A stretch of 64,000 bases of DNA from Chrysomallon squamiferum. Its lineage: Eukaryota; Mollusca; Gastropoda; Neomphalida; Peltospiridae. This document shows positions 45,944 through 60,667 of this stretch, one piece after another (the first letter of the stretch is position 1; each line of letters starts with the position of its first letter). Both the position numbers and the translations under genes were made by a program. The stretch spans positions 12,996,753 through 13,060,752 of the forward strand of contig CM022675.1 in the NCBI GenBank assembly GCA_012295275.1. The letters are read 5' to 3'. The notes below the pieces were generated by a model. It saw only the letters and a program-made list of their open reading frames with translations. It was not told where the DNA came from and did not search any database.

Positions 45944-46330
45944 TTTCATGCTCCCCATTTTCATGCTCGACGCACCAGACTTGAACCGCACGCCAGCGTC
46001 AACATGCGATTTCAGGACAGATTTGGAGGTAGATCGATGGCGTTGGGTGGTGTTACCACATCTGACACAACGCCCCTCCATACACTGCAAGGAAAGATCA
46101 GTAGGCAGGACTACCAGGACAACATATTGAAAACATTTTTCGTCCTGTTTGATAAGCGTAAGCGTCTCAGGATAACAAATGTCAGTGCTCAGCGGAGTGG
46201 AACAGATTCACTAAGATGACCTTTGAAAGACTTGCACACAGTATTCCTCATCGACTTAATAAATGTCTTACATATCGCCCCACTACTGATTAAAAAACAA
46301 TTAAAAAACCCAGACAAACTCGCCAGCATA
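45944..46330 (+). mobile_element. Tc1/mariner-like transposase remnant, copy 2
   Basis: Nearly identical to 63,118-63,510 and, inverted, to 36,190-36,503. Encodes RFQDRFGGRSMALGGVT in an ORF without start context and ends in a stop after about 100 codons. It sits at the same distance downstream of gene C as the others do downstream of A and E, so insertion preceded the gene duplications. Confidence 0.65.
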
Positions 46331-47606
46331 CCATCTTCAATATCATTCATACTCATAAAACCTATAATGTTTGTCCAATTAATTCATATTTATAATATAA
46401 ACATTTCCCATATCTAATATACTAAATTCTTCAAATAGATCCTCCAAAGTGTTTCTACAAAAGTGTAATGAGTGTGTGTCTGTCAGTTATTCATGTTTAG
46501 CTCGTTGAAAATCCTTCCTGTAGCAGAAAAACATTCATATATAGATACATATACACACACATTCGTTGCAAATGACAAATAAGAAAACCTCTGCAGTATA
46601 GCCAAATAGTCAAAGACTATTAAATTTTATTGCTCAGTTTCATTTTACGTTGTGTATAGTCACAAGATTATTAAAGAATTTTCAAATTTAGTAAATCACG
46701 TTTTACACGGTTAGTGTCTTCTGCGTCGTTACTTGGTGTTGAGCTGAAAACTAAATTTAAATATATTTATAGCATTCTCCTTCGAAAATACATTATTTTA
46801 TTTTACATGTTTATTTATTTATTTATTTATTTTTGTTTATTTATTTTACTTTTTTAATTATTAATTATATATTCTTTTATGGATACGCAAATATAAAAAT
46901 AGAAGGAGATTAATAGCATTAATTGTGTAGATAATCCTGTCGACTGAATGTGTTTATAAATTTATAAATAAATCTATAAAACGTGAATATTTTACCACGA
47001 TCTTTGTTACATCAGTTGTACAGTATTAGTTATAAAAGTAAACTGTTGAATAAGGAACAGCCCAGTGAGTGTATTAACAACAAGAAAACAATAGTACATG
47101 GAAAGAGAACAAGAACAAGCAGACCAGAAGCAAGAACTAGAAGGTGTTTTTAAATAGGGCGATCTTACCACTTCTACAAACATTCATACACGCATCGTCT
47201 GCATCCCAACAGTATTTCCAGAGACCTTTATCAAAGGCTCTGTCATTCTTGTTTTCACAAAACCGTTTGTTTCTATCCGAACATTTGCTACCTTCTGAAA
47301 TATATATATATATTTAAAAACCCTCAAAAGGTCTACATTTCTTACTTTATCTGGTACAGTTCTGATTTCAATAACTATTTACAGCAGAACTGTAACTTCC
47401 TGTTACTGAAATATTGAAAATGTAATGCAGAGTTCTAACTACAAATTAGTCAGATGTTTTTATTTCGTACTAGATAATAAATGCTACTTAGATATTTACA
47501 CTTTTAATTTCTGCTGAATACTCTTTTCAAAATTCATGTTTCTAATATACATCTTTATATAGTTTTTAATTTATCGGTCAATCCTTTAAATTATTACTGT
47601 TATTAC

Positions 47607-47661
<55 letters not shown>

Positions 47662-48751
47662 GTTGTTGTTGTTGTTGTCATTAAAATAATATTATTACAG
47701 CAAGAAGAAGAACAACAACAACAATAATAACAACAACAACAACAACAGTAATAATAATACTACTACTACTACTACTAATAATAATCTCCTCACCTGAACA
47801 CACACCACATGAATATCTACATCTTCGCCTTATTCTCCTTCTGCTGCACATTCGATCCCAGATATAAAAAATCTCATCCAAAACTTCGTCAACACAACCT
47901 GAAAGAAAAAAGTTTAAATAAAACAGTCACTCCTCATTGACACTTCAGTAAACTTTACCTTTCATAAGTCATGTTTTCATTTAAAGCGATGATCTGTGAG
48001 AGAAAATCGCTTGAGCATTACTGTTTAGTATAAAAAAAAAAAAAAAAAAAATAGTTTAACGAAATCTACGAATAGCCTTTTTGAAATACATCATTAAGGT
48101 TCTTCGAATTGGCCCGATAGAAACGTAATACAGAACTTACTGTTTTCACACATTGGTCCGTAGAAGCCTGGTTTGCATTCACATTGACAAGTTTCTGTAT
48201 TCAAAGTTCCATTATTCATACACTGCACATTACAGGCTGCTGTGCAGAAAAGAGACACATGCATAAATAAATGGAAATGGATGGATGGATGGATGTTTGG
48301 ATGGATACATGATATATTAATCGATATATAGGTACGAACCTGCATATACGTTTACAGCAACACATACCAGCACACGCTTTCATACATCTACATACATATA
48401 CCTATACACATGCACAAGCTTATAAACAATGACGTACATATACATACACGTACACACACTTATACTTGCCTGTATACATACACAAACATTCACATGTACA
48501 CGAACTAATATATATCTATACACACTCTGTGTAAAAGTCAGTTACTCTGTTGATAGTGTTATTATATCATGTATAATAAATATTTTGTATTTACTTGTAG
48601 ATGATTGGCATGGATACACACACGTACACATGTATTAACATACACAGCAACACACATACACATGTATTCATGTATCTACACTTACATACATGTATACATA
48701 GACACATTCCACACATATATACATATACACACATACAGATATACGTGTGTG

Positions 48752-48792
<41 letters not shown>

Positions 48793-49907
48793 ACACATAC
48801 ACATACATACATATATACAAAAACACACACACACACATACACATCTCATTCAGTCTGTACAAATTACTCTGTTTACAGTCTTAGTACATATATAATAATT
48901 CTGAATTTACTTTTAGTATTTGATGTTGTTGTCAAAGCTGCAGATGTTGGCGTAGTTGTTGGCGTAGTTGTTGGCGACGTTGTAGTTAACGAATCTAATT
49001 GGCCTGAAATGGAAATAAACACATTATCAATTAAACATAGATAAGAAACATTTACATTATTGAGATTTAATTCAAACTGCAGCTAAGTATGTTTCACTCA
49101 TCTAAGAATGGTATTCAGTCTACATCACTATGATACGTTCTAGTATTCTCTGTATCAGAGAAAACAGTAACTTACTGCAGTCGTCTCCGGTATAAGGTGC
49201 CAAGCAGGCACAAGCACATTTAGTTCCAGTTGAGTCTGCAACGTAATGCCTGTAGCCTCCATTCTGACAGTTGAGAGAACAGGTATCTGAAATAGTTTAT
49301 ACACAAATATGTAAGTCATTACTGCTTTATGTGTCTACGTCTTTAGTCTTTTGTCTGTGGATGTAGGTTTAAATGTTCGACAACAAAACTGTTTTAAACA
49401 GATATATTTGTACAAAGTATATCCCTTAGTGCGCGTATTTCTGAGCAACAGAAGGAATAAAGAAATGTTTAACCTTACGATCAACATCCATAGAAACGTA
49501 ATATAACGACGTAAATAAGAAGAAAAAAGGTCCAAGAGAGACAGACAGACAAGCCAAAGTAAGGGTAATAACTCTGACTCTCGTTCTAAAAAACATTACT
49601 GATATATGTAAATTAAAAGATGCAGTAAAACTACTTTATTAATAATATTCCTTGATAGGTAACAATATAAATATGCCTACACATTCCTTATTGCTGGAAG
49701 CTATAAGCATAAATACTTACCTGGACACACCTTACAGCTGGTTGGACAGAACTGTGATTCGAAATAGAAACCATTTTGCATTCATTCAGTGCACAGTTCG
49801 AGTCCAACGGATCATCCGGACAGCTCACTTGAGAATAGTAATATACAGTTATTAGTCACTGTTCTTTAATATAGCTTCACTATATGCGAGACAGCAATGT
49901 TAATACC

Positions 49908-50030
<123 letters not shown>

Positions 50031-50882
50031 TCCGCTACATTAGTAATAAGAGATATATACCCTGTCTATAAGAACGTAAAACAGACATTTGTTGTATTAT
50101 TTATTTATTTATTTATTTATTTATTATTCTTTTATCTTTATTATTATTTTTTCAATTTCTGTTTATAAAAATAGAAATAAATTTTAACAAATTATTTTAG
50201 TGTCATATTTTATTATTAGAATGCAAAACCGTATTAAACAATTAATTACAGTTATACAAAATACAGTTTCGATATTTGTTCTTATTACAAAGGTTTTGTA
50301 TTACTAAATAAAAACACAAGTATAGAAAATACATTAACACCTTTGGAATCACCATATAAATAAATAAATAAGTTTGTTGTTGTTTGTTTTTTGTTATTGT
50401 TTTTATAACAAACAACAACAAAAAAACACACAAAAAAAACAACAGAAAAACACTTGGAAACATAGAGAATTTAAAAGACTACTAGTATCACCATAAATAC
50501 ATTTTAACATAACAACACAAAGCCATCATTTACTGACAGTCGTATTCATTCAGTACAAACTGCGAAATTACTACGTTTTAAAATGAAACTTGTAATAGGT
50601 GAAATCTATTTTGACATTTTATTCTTATCACTACATACATATATTAAAATTGTTCTACTTACATATTTCGCACCGGTCCCCTGTAAACATTTGTTTCCCA
50701 AAATTTGTTTCACACATACACGAACAGTCCGTAATATTTGTCATTGCAAAATTGAAACACACGACACCATCACAGTCTGAAAGAGAAACGTGGATTGTTG
50801 CGTTTACTTGTCACTAAACAGTTTTAAAAAGTCAATATTATTACTATTATTATAATTATTGTTGTTATTATAATTGTTGTTG

Positions 50883-50953
<71 letters not shown>

Positions 50954-51591
50954 TAGTTAATAAAGGATTTGTCTGAATGATTATGATGTTTCACTCAATT
51001 TTTTCTGAATTTTACTATTCAGGCAATATTTACGTACATATTATCTGAAGCAGTTTACTGCTTAAATAGTTAAATGCATTTGATATGAAGAATAGCTTCA
51101 CTAGACAGTAACTATTTACCACAGGTGTGCGTAAACTTCTGGTCATTCCTGCCACACGAGTCACATGTCATACCTGCAGATGGGGCACAGTAAGGCTGGT
51201 TATATTCCTCAGTGTCCTGTCTGAAGAACAAAGTACACACAAATAACACAACAGTAAAAACCCTAACCCTATTCTGTACTCAGCAGTCTGAAGTAAAGTG
51301 AAAACAAATAACTAAACAATAAATACAGATATGTAATTAAATAATGTTATAACTGTGCCAGTGTCGGTATGGACTGCGTGTATATATAAATCTTTATCTC
51401 ATACATACATAAATACATACATACATAAATACATACATATATGAATACATACATATATGAATACATACAAGCATGCGTATATAGAGACATATCCTAATAT
51501 ACATACATAGATTGATCGAGATATAAATACCCTGATGAATAAACAAAATCATTTATATATAAAAAAAATGTATTATTTCTATTATTATTAT

Positions 51592-51656
<65 letters not shown>

Positions 51657-51683
51657 TAAAAATGTTAGTGGTGTAAAACGTAC

Positions 51684-51770
51684 TGGTTAGCGTAATTACA
51701 AGTAACAATGTATCTGTATTTCCCTTCGATTCCATTTTCGCCACAGTCGACCAAAGCACAGTACACTCTC
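51684..51770 (-). pseudogene. Partial second copy of gene C CAP exon 6
   Basis: About 87 nt duplicate the 3' part of the CAP exon 51974-51868, including the LVDCG and YIVTCNYA segments and a GTACGT donor. The first 25 nt and the acceptor are missing. Its sequence is closer to exon 6 of B (NYAN) than to its neighbour (NYAY), so it may be a gene-conversion or recombination relic. Confidence 0.7.
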
Positions 51771-53652
51771 AAAAATAAACAAGTGCTCTTATTAATGCGA
51801 TATCTTTTTTTATTTTTTATTTTTGATATATATTTTTTTATTATTGTTTTAGTGGTATAAAACTTACTGGTATGCGTAATTACAAGTAACAATGTATCTT
51901 TCTCTCCGATCGATTCCATAGTCGCCACAGTCGACCAAAGCACAGCCCACTCTCGAAGATCTGTGCAGAATCATCTACAGTGTGTGAGATAAAAATACAT
52001 ATCTAAATCAAATTATCAAACTGAAATTTATAACTTTTACGAAACCAATTCAAAATATCACACCATAGTTCAAAACTGCTATATAACTAATTCAAAATAT
52101 CAGACAGTAGTTTAAACTGCTACATTGTGGTTTCAAAAATATCATACTGTACCTTAAAGCTGATACTTATAAATATCACACAACAATTTAAAACTGCTAT
52201 ACTGCTAATTCTAAACACAACAGTGTTGTTTAAAATTAACACAGCTAATTCAAAATGTCACAATATATATGTTTGTTTGTCCCATATAAGTAATTCAAAA
52301 CGTTGTATGAACAATATTTAATTGAACATTTTGAATAAATATAGTGATTAACTTTTGAAAAATCTCTTATGTCACATCATTAAACAATGACTCTATTTCT
52401 GAAACTGTTGTCTGTATCTAAATCTGACAGTATTAAAAATGCAGGTAATGTCTGCGGACAAAGTTAATATCTAGTAAACTGACCTGCGTGTAGTGACCAA
52501 CTTTCTCCACAGTATTATTTCCACCGTATGTGAAATCCTTCTTCTCATCTTCCCAGCCTAAGATGGCAGGAATAATGTCACTAATCGTGTCCATAATGAC
52601 ATATATATTCTGACCAATGGTTACCTCAGGGAGACCTAGTCGTTAGAAAAGTACCTTTATACATCCATATCTATGTTTTCATACCTTTATACATCCATAT
52701 CTATGTTTTCATACCTTTATACATACATTCATGTTTAAATTTCTACGTATTTTTTTACATTAACATTTACACCTTTACCTGTGTTTCTACATTAAGGTTT
52801 ACATCCATATTTATATTTTTGTATTTTTGTGCATTCTTGTTTACATTTTTATATATTTTTACATTCATGGTTAAACTTTTAAATACCTGTGTACATTTAG
52901 GTTTTACGTTTTTGCGTGTAACTGCAAATTCATATTTACATATATACGTACCATTTTTATATTGTCATATTTGAGTGCATTAGTAAAACAGTAAGATCAA
53001 AATTTACATGATCGTTCTCTCTGTCTTAAAAGTAAAATTATTTAATCAAAGAAAATTTACTGAAAGCTCTTCTGTTTATATTCTCGTCGTGTTGAAACAG
53101 ACACCGAGCAGCGTGTTTTTTAGCAATGAAAGCAAGCTCATCATCCCAATACTGAAACAGATTTTTGGAATATCATCCATCATTACTTAGTCAATGATTT
53201 CAATAACGGATACAGTCATTGTTGTCAAAGAATCGCTGTAGTCATTCTCTTTTGATTAAGAAAATTGTTTTTAAATAAAATAGACAGTTAGATGTGACTG
53301 AATCTCCTGTTCATCCTATAGAATCTCTAATGATGGACTTTCTACTCTGAAACACCAGAGCGTTTGGGGTTTCTGACATTTATGAAATTAACAATAATTA
53401 GAATAGTGTTTAAGATTGACAGGATAAGACAAAATTACGATACCATAGTCTCCATGTTAGCAGCTGGAGGATCGACTTCGTTTCTGACACGATTGTGTTC
53501 AGCAACGGCAGCGTCTTTCTGCTGCTGTGTTAGTGGGATTTCAGTTCCAACATCAGTTAGACAGGCCGTGTGATTGGGGCTAAAAAATTCATACTTGCAC
53601 TGAAAAGAAATAACGTGATTTGTTCTTTTACATCACTTCTGTTAACTACTAT

Positions 53653-53723
<71 letters not shown>

Positions 53724-53847
53724 TTGCTACTGGCAGTCCTACTATGATTCTGATGATGATTATTATTAAAACTGTTGCAATTGCTATTATATTATAATAA
53801 ATACTTGTTGTTGAAGAAATAGAGTGATGTTGATTATGATTTATTAT

Positions 53848-53908
<61 letters not shown>

Positions 53909-53923
53909 TTTGGTATTAGTATT

Positions 53924-53958
<35 letters not shown>

Positions 53959-54530
53959 TAATTCTGATACCACTGCTGCTATTTTTACCATGATCATGAT
54001 CATTATTCATTCATTCATTCACTAATGAATTAACTCAAAAGTGTACCTGTTCTGGCAATAAATTAATTTACACCATATAATTCGTTCAATTGCTATGTGA
54101 AGACCGTTTTTTTTTTGTGTTTTTTTTTTAATTATTATTACTTTTGTCTTGATGTGGTGTTTTGGGGTTTCTTTCTTTGTTTTTTTTTTTTTTTTGTTTC
54201 TTTTCTTCATTTTTTTTTTTTTTTTTTTGTAGTCCTTTTTCAGATGTTGGTTTTAATTTTATTGATATGAAAACATTGCAAAAAAATGTTTTTTGAATTC
54301 GACTGATATTATTTTCAAATGTGTAAATAGTAAAACACTGATAATCCTGTTATTGCAGTTCATTTATTTTTTTAACTACAAACACAAACTATAAACTCAC
54401 CGTGCCTCGTTTTGTGACGAAATGAAAAAAAAAAAATAATAATAAATAATTAAAAAAAATAAAAAATTAATAATATTTACATAAATTATTTGATGATTAT
54501 TATGGTGGAGATACTACTACTACCACCACC

Positions 54531-54582
<52 letters not shown>

Positions 54583-55019
54583 CGTGATATGACGATAATA
54601 TGTATACTATTTGTAATATAATAAGAATGATACATCTGTTATTTGTAAAATGATAAAACTAATAATACATATAGTATTTGTAATATTATAAACATATTAC
54701 GTATAACATTTGTAATAAAATGATACAAATATGTACAATAGTTTTTAGATGATAATAATAAGTTTAAAAAATGGTAAATTTGATATTTGTAAAGTAACGT
54801 GTCAGACAATGTTTGATAAGCGTGGCTAAATTGAAGTTCATCTCCGTACGTTCTTTCTCGATAGAAAGGTTTTATCGTTTTTAATTTAGCTTTCATACTG
54901 TGATGAAACAGATGTTGAGGAACATCATCTGATACATCTGAGTTTGAAACACTGACAAAAAAAACAGTCGAACCACAAGAAATGAAGAAAATAAAATAAT
55001 TTTTTAAAAATATAGAAAC

Positions 55020-55510
55020 AATGACAACAACAATACAACAACAAAATACAGTTATAATTATAAAAAGAAAACAACTATCTTTAATTTAAAAGCTAGAAAA
55101 TATGCACAAACTCTGAAACGACCACCACTGGTACAAAGGCCACAGTTAGTGAAATATATGAAGTGTTTATGTTCTTCTGGTGTTAGTGAATCTATATGAT
55201 TTCACTTACAGGACGTGAAGTAGTCTTGCACACAGGGTTTCAGCTCAGTAACGTGTTATCTTCTTGGAGGAATACTGAGCTAACTTTTGTTAGAAACATG
55301 TTAAGCAGCTGAGAGATTAACCAGAAACTAGAGTACAAGTAAATGTATTTTGAGAAAGTGAATTTTTTATAAACATATTAAACGTTGTTCAGAAATTAAC
55401 AACATGGTAAATTTATACATTTGTAAAGAACCGTGTCATAAAACGTTTTAAACGTGACTGAACTGAAATTAGTCTAATTCGTTTAATTTGCCGTTCAAAT
55501 TAATTTCTTA
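55020..55510 (-). repeat. Dispersed repeat R2, inverted copy
   Basis: Nearly identical to 15,060-15,610. It lies between the gene C signal exon and exon 2, within the proposed first intron. Confidence 0.75.
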
Positions 55511-56478
55511 ATTAATTTAAGAAACCGTGTGTGTTCAGGAACTGAATATATTATTCATTTTCGAAGGGGAATAACTCTGAGTAAGATAAGAGTAAATAAC
55601 CGAAAAGACTGAGTACCTTTTGAATAATATTCCTTAATACGACCATTATGTTAAATTTCATACCACACATTTTGCACGAAAATAAATCATTAATACTCGC
55701 TTAATTAAAATTTAGAAATAAATCATTTATAAACGAATTACTACTAATTCTTATGTTTAATGAAAGTAACTGGCGCACGAATGAAACATGAGAAAATTCG
55801 TACATCAGTTGTGACACCACAAAACTCATAACTAAGAATAAGAGAGATAACTTAGAACATGGACGTGATATCAACACTCGTACTTGAAAGAAAGAACACG
55901 GTTATAGTTGAAAGAAACTTTTTAAAACTCGGACGGGAAAGGATGTGAAAGATCTGGAGAATTGGAATTCAAAGAATGAAAGAATTTTCAGGATTTGAAT
56001 GTTAGAAAATAAAAATTTGATCTATTTGCAGTAACACGGTATATCTCCATGCATATATATAAATACATACATACATACATTGATACATACATACATACAT
56101 ACATAAATACATACATATATATATATATATATATTAATTAATTTCTTTATTTCTTTATTTAATTGTTTATTTGCTTTTTTATTTTTTTATTTTTTTATTT
56201 ATTTACTTACTTATGACTTTATGACTTTATTTAATGATCAACTACAAAGTGACATTTTACAAAGTGGTATTTAATTATTAGATTATATTCATGTAAGACT
56301 GACATTTTCATTACTTATCAGTAGTAAACGTTCAACTGTCGGTTTATCAAAATAAAAATAAAATTAAATGGCGTGAAAAATATGCGTCTCATGGTATTTT
56401 GTTCATATATGTACTGTAATTATGTTTGTCTCCAAGAGTTTTTATATTTTCATGGATGTTATGAGTGTATTTTTGTTT

Positions 56479-56513
<35 letters not shown>

Positions 56514-56599
56514 GTACTTATTTGAAAGTGTTCGTATGTGTGTGTGTGTGTGTGTGATACGAGAGAGAGAGTATATATGGTAAATGGTTTCTTATGTCG

Positions 56600-57190
56600 A
56601 TAAGCAATTATTTAGTGTTGACAAAAAGACAAAGATTATCATTTGCATCAGTAAATAATTTCAATTTTTCTAAATTGAGATTATACTCTTTTTTAAATAA
56701 AATGTAAATTTGAATATTAATATTTAACGTATGGGGATCAGTATTCTATTGGTACTTCATTTCAGGATAACACTTTGCATTTCAGATTGGCGAAAATGAT
56801 TTTATTGAGTCAAAATTTTGTTTATTAGCTTATTTTTTTTAATTTTTTTTTCATCTTAACATATTTAGCAAACAAGGAACCCAGCAGCTATTTCACCACA
56901 AGTAAAACACACACCCTCACATTAAGAGAACTGATAGTCTTTGTACAAACTCATCTCTACAGTAATATTTTGTCTTCATAAGTAAATAAATATTAAATAA
57001 ATGTACTGAAATTTTAAACTCTACGTGGAGATTAGGTTAACGTTTGTTATATAAATGATGAAAGATAAATAAACAAATTGATTTAGTATACTTACCAGCT
57101 GTCACAGAAGCAACTGTCAAGATGGTTAGAAGAAGGTACAGGTTTTGAAAATCGAGACGAAACATGACAGAAATCTTACAGTACTCTGAT
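56600..57190 (-). repeat. Duplicate of the gene D 5' region (about 11,650-12,240)
   Basis: The match covers 'aacaaggaacccagcagctatttc', the whole signal-peptide exon and about 40 bp of leader. Beyond that both copies drift apart. It explains why C and D share a first exon while A and B share another. Confidence 0.85.
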
Positions 57191-57234
57191 CCCTGTCTGT
57201 TTTGTGTTTGATGGAGTTTCTGCGTCGCTACTGG

Positions 57235-57242
57235 TATAAATA
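57235..57242 (-). promoter_or_regulatory. Probable TATA box of the gene C signal exon
   Basis: TATAAATA on the plus strand reads TATTTATA on the minus strand, about 70 bp before the ATG at 57165. The corresponding site upstream of gene D is degraded to a T-rich run. Confidence 0.35.
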
Positions 57243-57699
57243 CACAGAACCGCATCGTAAAAACTCTATAACAAAAGCGTGGTGATATCATGTTACTGCA
57301 AACGATCTCCACACACATGCAATAAATATAATAATTTGCATATACAGAGCAGAATTTGTTTTAAGAGGACGGCACTCGCAATAACAGATAAATAATTTAT
57401 TCACAATATAATTAACAGGACTTTAGATGGGATAGGTTAACATAGGACTGTTGATGGAATGCATTCCATAGGACTGTTGGTGGAATAAATTACACATACC
57501 TATACATACATAAGGCTGTTCATAGGATAGTCTCTGTAGGATTTTAGATAGGACAGTTAGGGTTCACAAGAATGGATTTAGGATACAGAGGACTGTAGAT
57601 ATGATGTGTTATGTAGGACTTTTGACAGGATACGTTTCAGACCACCAAATACAGGATAGCTTACATAGGACTGTAAAAAGGACAGCTTACACTTGACTT

Positions 57700-57800
57700 A
57701 TGTACCATTAAACGTATCATCAAAAATTGCTTTTGGCTAGATAAAAGTCATAAGAAATTCACATTTAATTAGAACAAATTAAGTTCATTAACATTATAAA

Positions 57801-57850
<50 letters not shown>

Positions 57851-58521
57851 AAACAAATTTAACATGTCTTTCTGAATCGAGGATTAGATCTGATCCAAAA
57901 GTTTTCTCTTATTTATTTTATTCTAATAATTTGTTTGCTTTTGTTGTTTTGTTCCTTTGTTTTTGCGTGTGTTTTATTTTTGTTTATTAATGTAATAATG
58001 TATTTATTCATTCCTTTATTCTTTCTGTGTTTGTTTGCTTATTTATTTTTTTTTTTTTTCTTGTTTGTTTGTTTTTACATTTATTTATTTATTTATTTAA
58101 ATACATTGACACCCTCACCACGTAAAACAGACTTTTTTCATAAATAAAGCAGTTTTGTGGGTTTTTTATTGGTTTTACTTTTTTATGTTTTCATTTTTGT
58201 TTTATTTTTTATATAATTTTATTTATTTTTTATTTATTTGTTCAATCATTCATTCATTTATTGATTGATTCATTCGTTTATTTAATTTAATTTTTTTTGT
58301 ATTTATCTTGTTTCTGTACGTATAGGTGTCTGTGTGTGTACAGTACTACATGAGTACATGTATAAAATATATACGTGTAAGTGTACATACTATTTGTATA
58401 CGTGTATTATTTATTTATTTATTTATTTATTAACTTATTTATTTACTCATTCATTCATTCATTCTTTCTGTGTTTGGCTGCTTGATTTTTGTTCTTGTTT
58501 GTTTGGTTTTATGTTTATTTT

Positions 58522-58561
<40 letters not shown>

Positions 58562-58993
58562 ATGCATTCACCCTTACTAAGTTAAAGAGGTTTTGTTCTG
58601 AAATAAAATAGTTTTGTGTTTCTTTTATTTTTTGTTTGTTTTCACTTTTTTATGTTTTTATTATTATTGTTAAATTTTATTTATTTATTCCTTCGTTCAT
58701 TCATTCATTCATTCATTTATTGATTCATTAATTCGTCTATTTATTTATTCGTTCATTCATTCGTCTATTTATTTATTTATTTATTTTTATTATTATCACT
58801 ATTATTTTATTATGGTCACTAATGTAAGCGTACTCTGTAATTATCTGTATTTTAAAATGGTATTGTTAGCGTGAACTAAAAATACAATCACACAAAGGAA
58901 ATATGTAAATCTTTAAATATATATATACATATAATATTTGTGTGTGTTTGTGTGTGTACGTCTATATGTGTCTGTCAGTATATATGTGTCTAT

Positions 58994-59037
<44 letters not shown>

Positions 59038-59460
59038 ACAGACAGAGAGACACAGACAGACAGACCGACAGACAGATAGATAGAGAAATAGACACAGACA
59101 GATATGTATGTATATTTGTATGTATGCATATATGAATGCACGTATGTGTGTGTCCATTTTACGTAGGACTGCTAATGGGATAGATTAGTGACATTGGCTC
59201 TCTATTTCAAAATGTTTGATTTTTGATTAACTCATTAATTAATTCATTAATTTAATTATATATTTCATATTTGTACGTCAAGAAAGAATACAACAGAATG
59301 TTTCTTTAACCTTCTCTGTCCGCTTCGAGAAGAGATCAAGAAAATGGGGACACTTACACGATTAAACAGAGACGAAATGAAATACGAACTATACGTGTAA
59401 TATTTTACTAAGCCGAAATCAAAATACGTTAAATAAAATAACGTTTCAGAGTTCATCTGT
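57700..59460. other. Low-complexity intergenic DNA
   Basis: Contains (CA)n at about 57,801-57,848, long TTTA/TTCA runs at 58,190-58,800 and (GATA)n at about 58,996-59,035. ORFs here are translations of these tracts. No gene seen. Confidence 0.7.
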
Positions 59461-59507
59461 GACAGCTAACAGAAAATGCTGTTAAGAACTGTTTGTTGCT
59501 GTGTTAG

Positions 59508-59723
59508 CAAGTCCGGATTTGCCATGTAGGCTTTCTAGGCTACAGCCTAGGGCGGCAGGGTGATAGGGGCGGCATTTGTGGGCTTTTCCATAAGTTATTA
59601 AAAAAAATCATATATTTCATATTCTATAATAAACAAAGTGGGAAGGGTGAAGAAGTGGGCTTGAACAGAGGGCGGTTAAATTTCTGTAGCCTGTGGTCGA
59701 CAAGAACAATAAATCCGGCACTG
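59508..59723 (+). mobile_element. 216 bp hAT-type MITE with 8 bp target duplication
   Basis: The element starts CAAGTCCGGATTTGCC and ends AAATCCGGCACTG, imperfect inverted termini of the CAGTGCCGGATT type. It is flanked on both sides by the same 8 bp, TGTGTTAG (59500-59507 and 59724-59731). An 8 bp duplication is characteristic of hAT transposons. It has no transposase, so it is non-autonomous. The internal 'cctagggcggca' is also typical of such elements. Confidence 0.85.
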
Positions 59724-59731
59724 TGTGTTAG

Positions 59732-60420
59732 CACACTGGAGTGCAAGGTCAAAGATGGTGGATGCAGATACAACGAATTTATAACAACCTCCCGGGCAAC
59801 GTCGTGTAGTTCAAGGTCGCGCAGTGCAAGAAACCATCACGTTGCTCTGATCCTCGGATGTCGTCGTTGTCTTCGTCTCGTGCGGCCGTTTTCCTTAATC
59901 ACGATTTATTTTCTTTTAATCTTTCTCTAGAACGCTCGACTCTGTCAGCATTTGGCGTACATTGAACGAGTAGAAAACAAAAAATAAAAAAGTGTCTTGT
60001 AATTAATTCTGAAATTCTTTCTTGTAATTATTTTGACTCTGTCACGTAAGTATAATTAACTCTTTTTAACTAGAGAGGTTTGTTGAGCGATTCGGGTTGA
60101 CGAAACGACGTTTTAAAACCAAAACTGCATGTTAATTACAAAGCTAAATTTTTACAATGTCACAGCATGTTGTGTTATCAACGACTGACAACTACAACGA
60201 CACATTCTTCTCGGCAACAGACCAGACTAATGTTGTAAGGGAGACTCAGACGACTTCCGGTGTGTCGGGAGTTACTTCCGGTAATATCCCGTCAGAGTAA
60301 TGAAGAGTAAAGGAAACTAATCGACTGGAAAATGTTGGATTCCAATCGCACTTCCTTCCACCGCCGTTCATTCGTTTTACACCCGCACACACCCACATCC
60401 ACACACGTATAGACATACTA
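59732..60420. other. GC-richer island of unknown nature
   Basis: Composition changes abruptly to near-balanced GC with CpG dinucleotides, unlike the flanks. No exon with splice sites was recognised, apart from the small ORF described separately. It could be a promoter or first exon of a gene off the window, or an old element. Confidence 0.3.
60157..60300 (+). CDS. Candidate 47-codon small ORF
   Basis: ATG with A at -3, then an open frame rich in Thr, Ser, Asn and Asp (MSQHVVLSTTDNYND... ends SGNIPSE) to TAA. It lies in the GC-richer island. No family is recognised, and it is too short to rule out chance. Confidence 0.2.
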   Translation: MSQHVVLSTTDNYNDTFFSATDQTNVVRETQTTSGVSGVTSGNIPSE

Positions 60421-60479
60421 CATACATACATAAACACACACACACACACACACACACATCCACACACGTATATACATAC

Positions 60480-60531
<52 letters not shown>

Positions 60532-60534
60532 ACA

Positions 60535-60608
60535 GATACACGCATTCATACATGTACGTATCAATATATTATTTTTGTTGTTGTTGTTTTATTTTTTGTC
60601 TGATTTTA

Positions 60609-60667
<59 letters not shown>

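Noticed and set aside
59655-59930. 91-codon plus-strand ORF
   Set aside because: It runs across the right end of the hAT MITE and its target duplication, so it cannot be an old gene.
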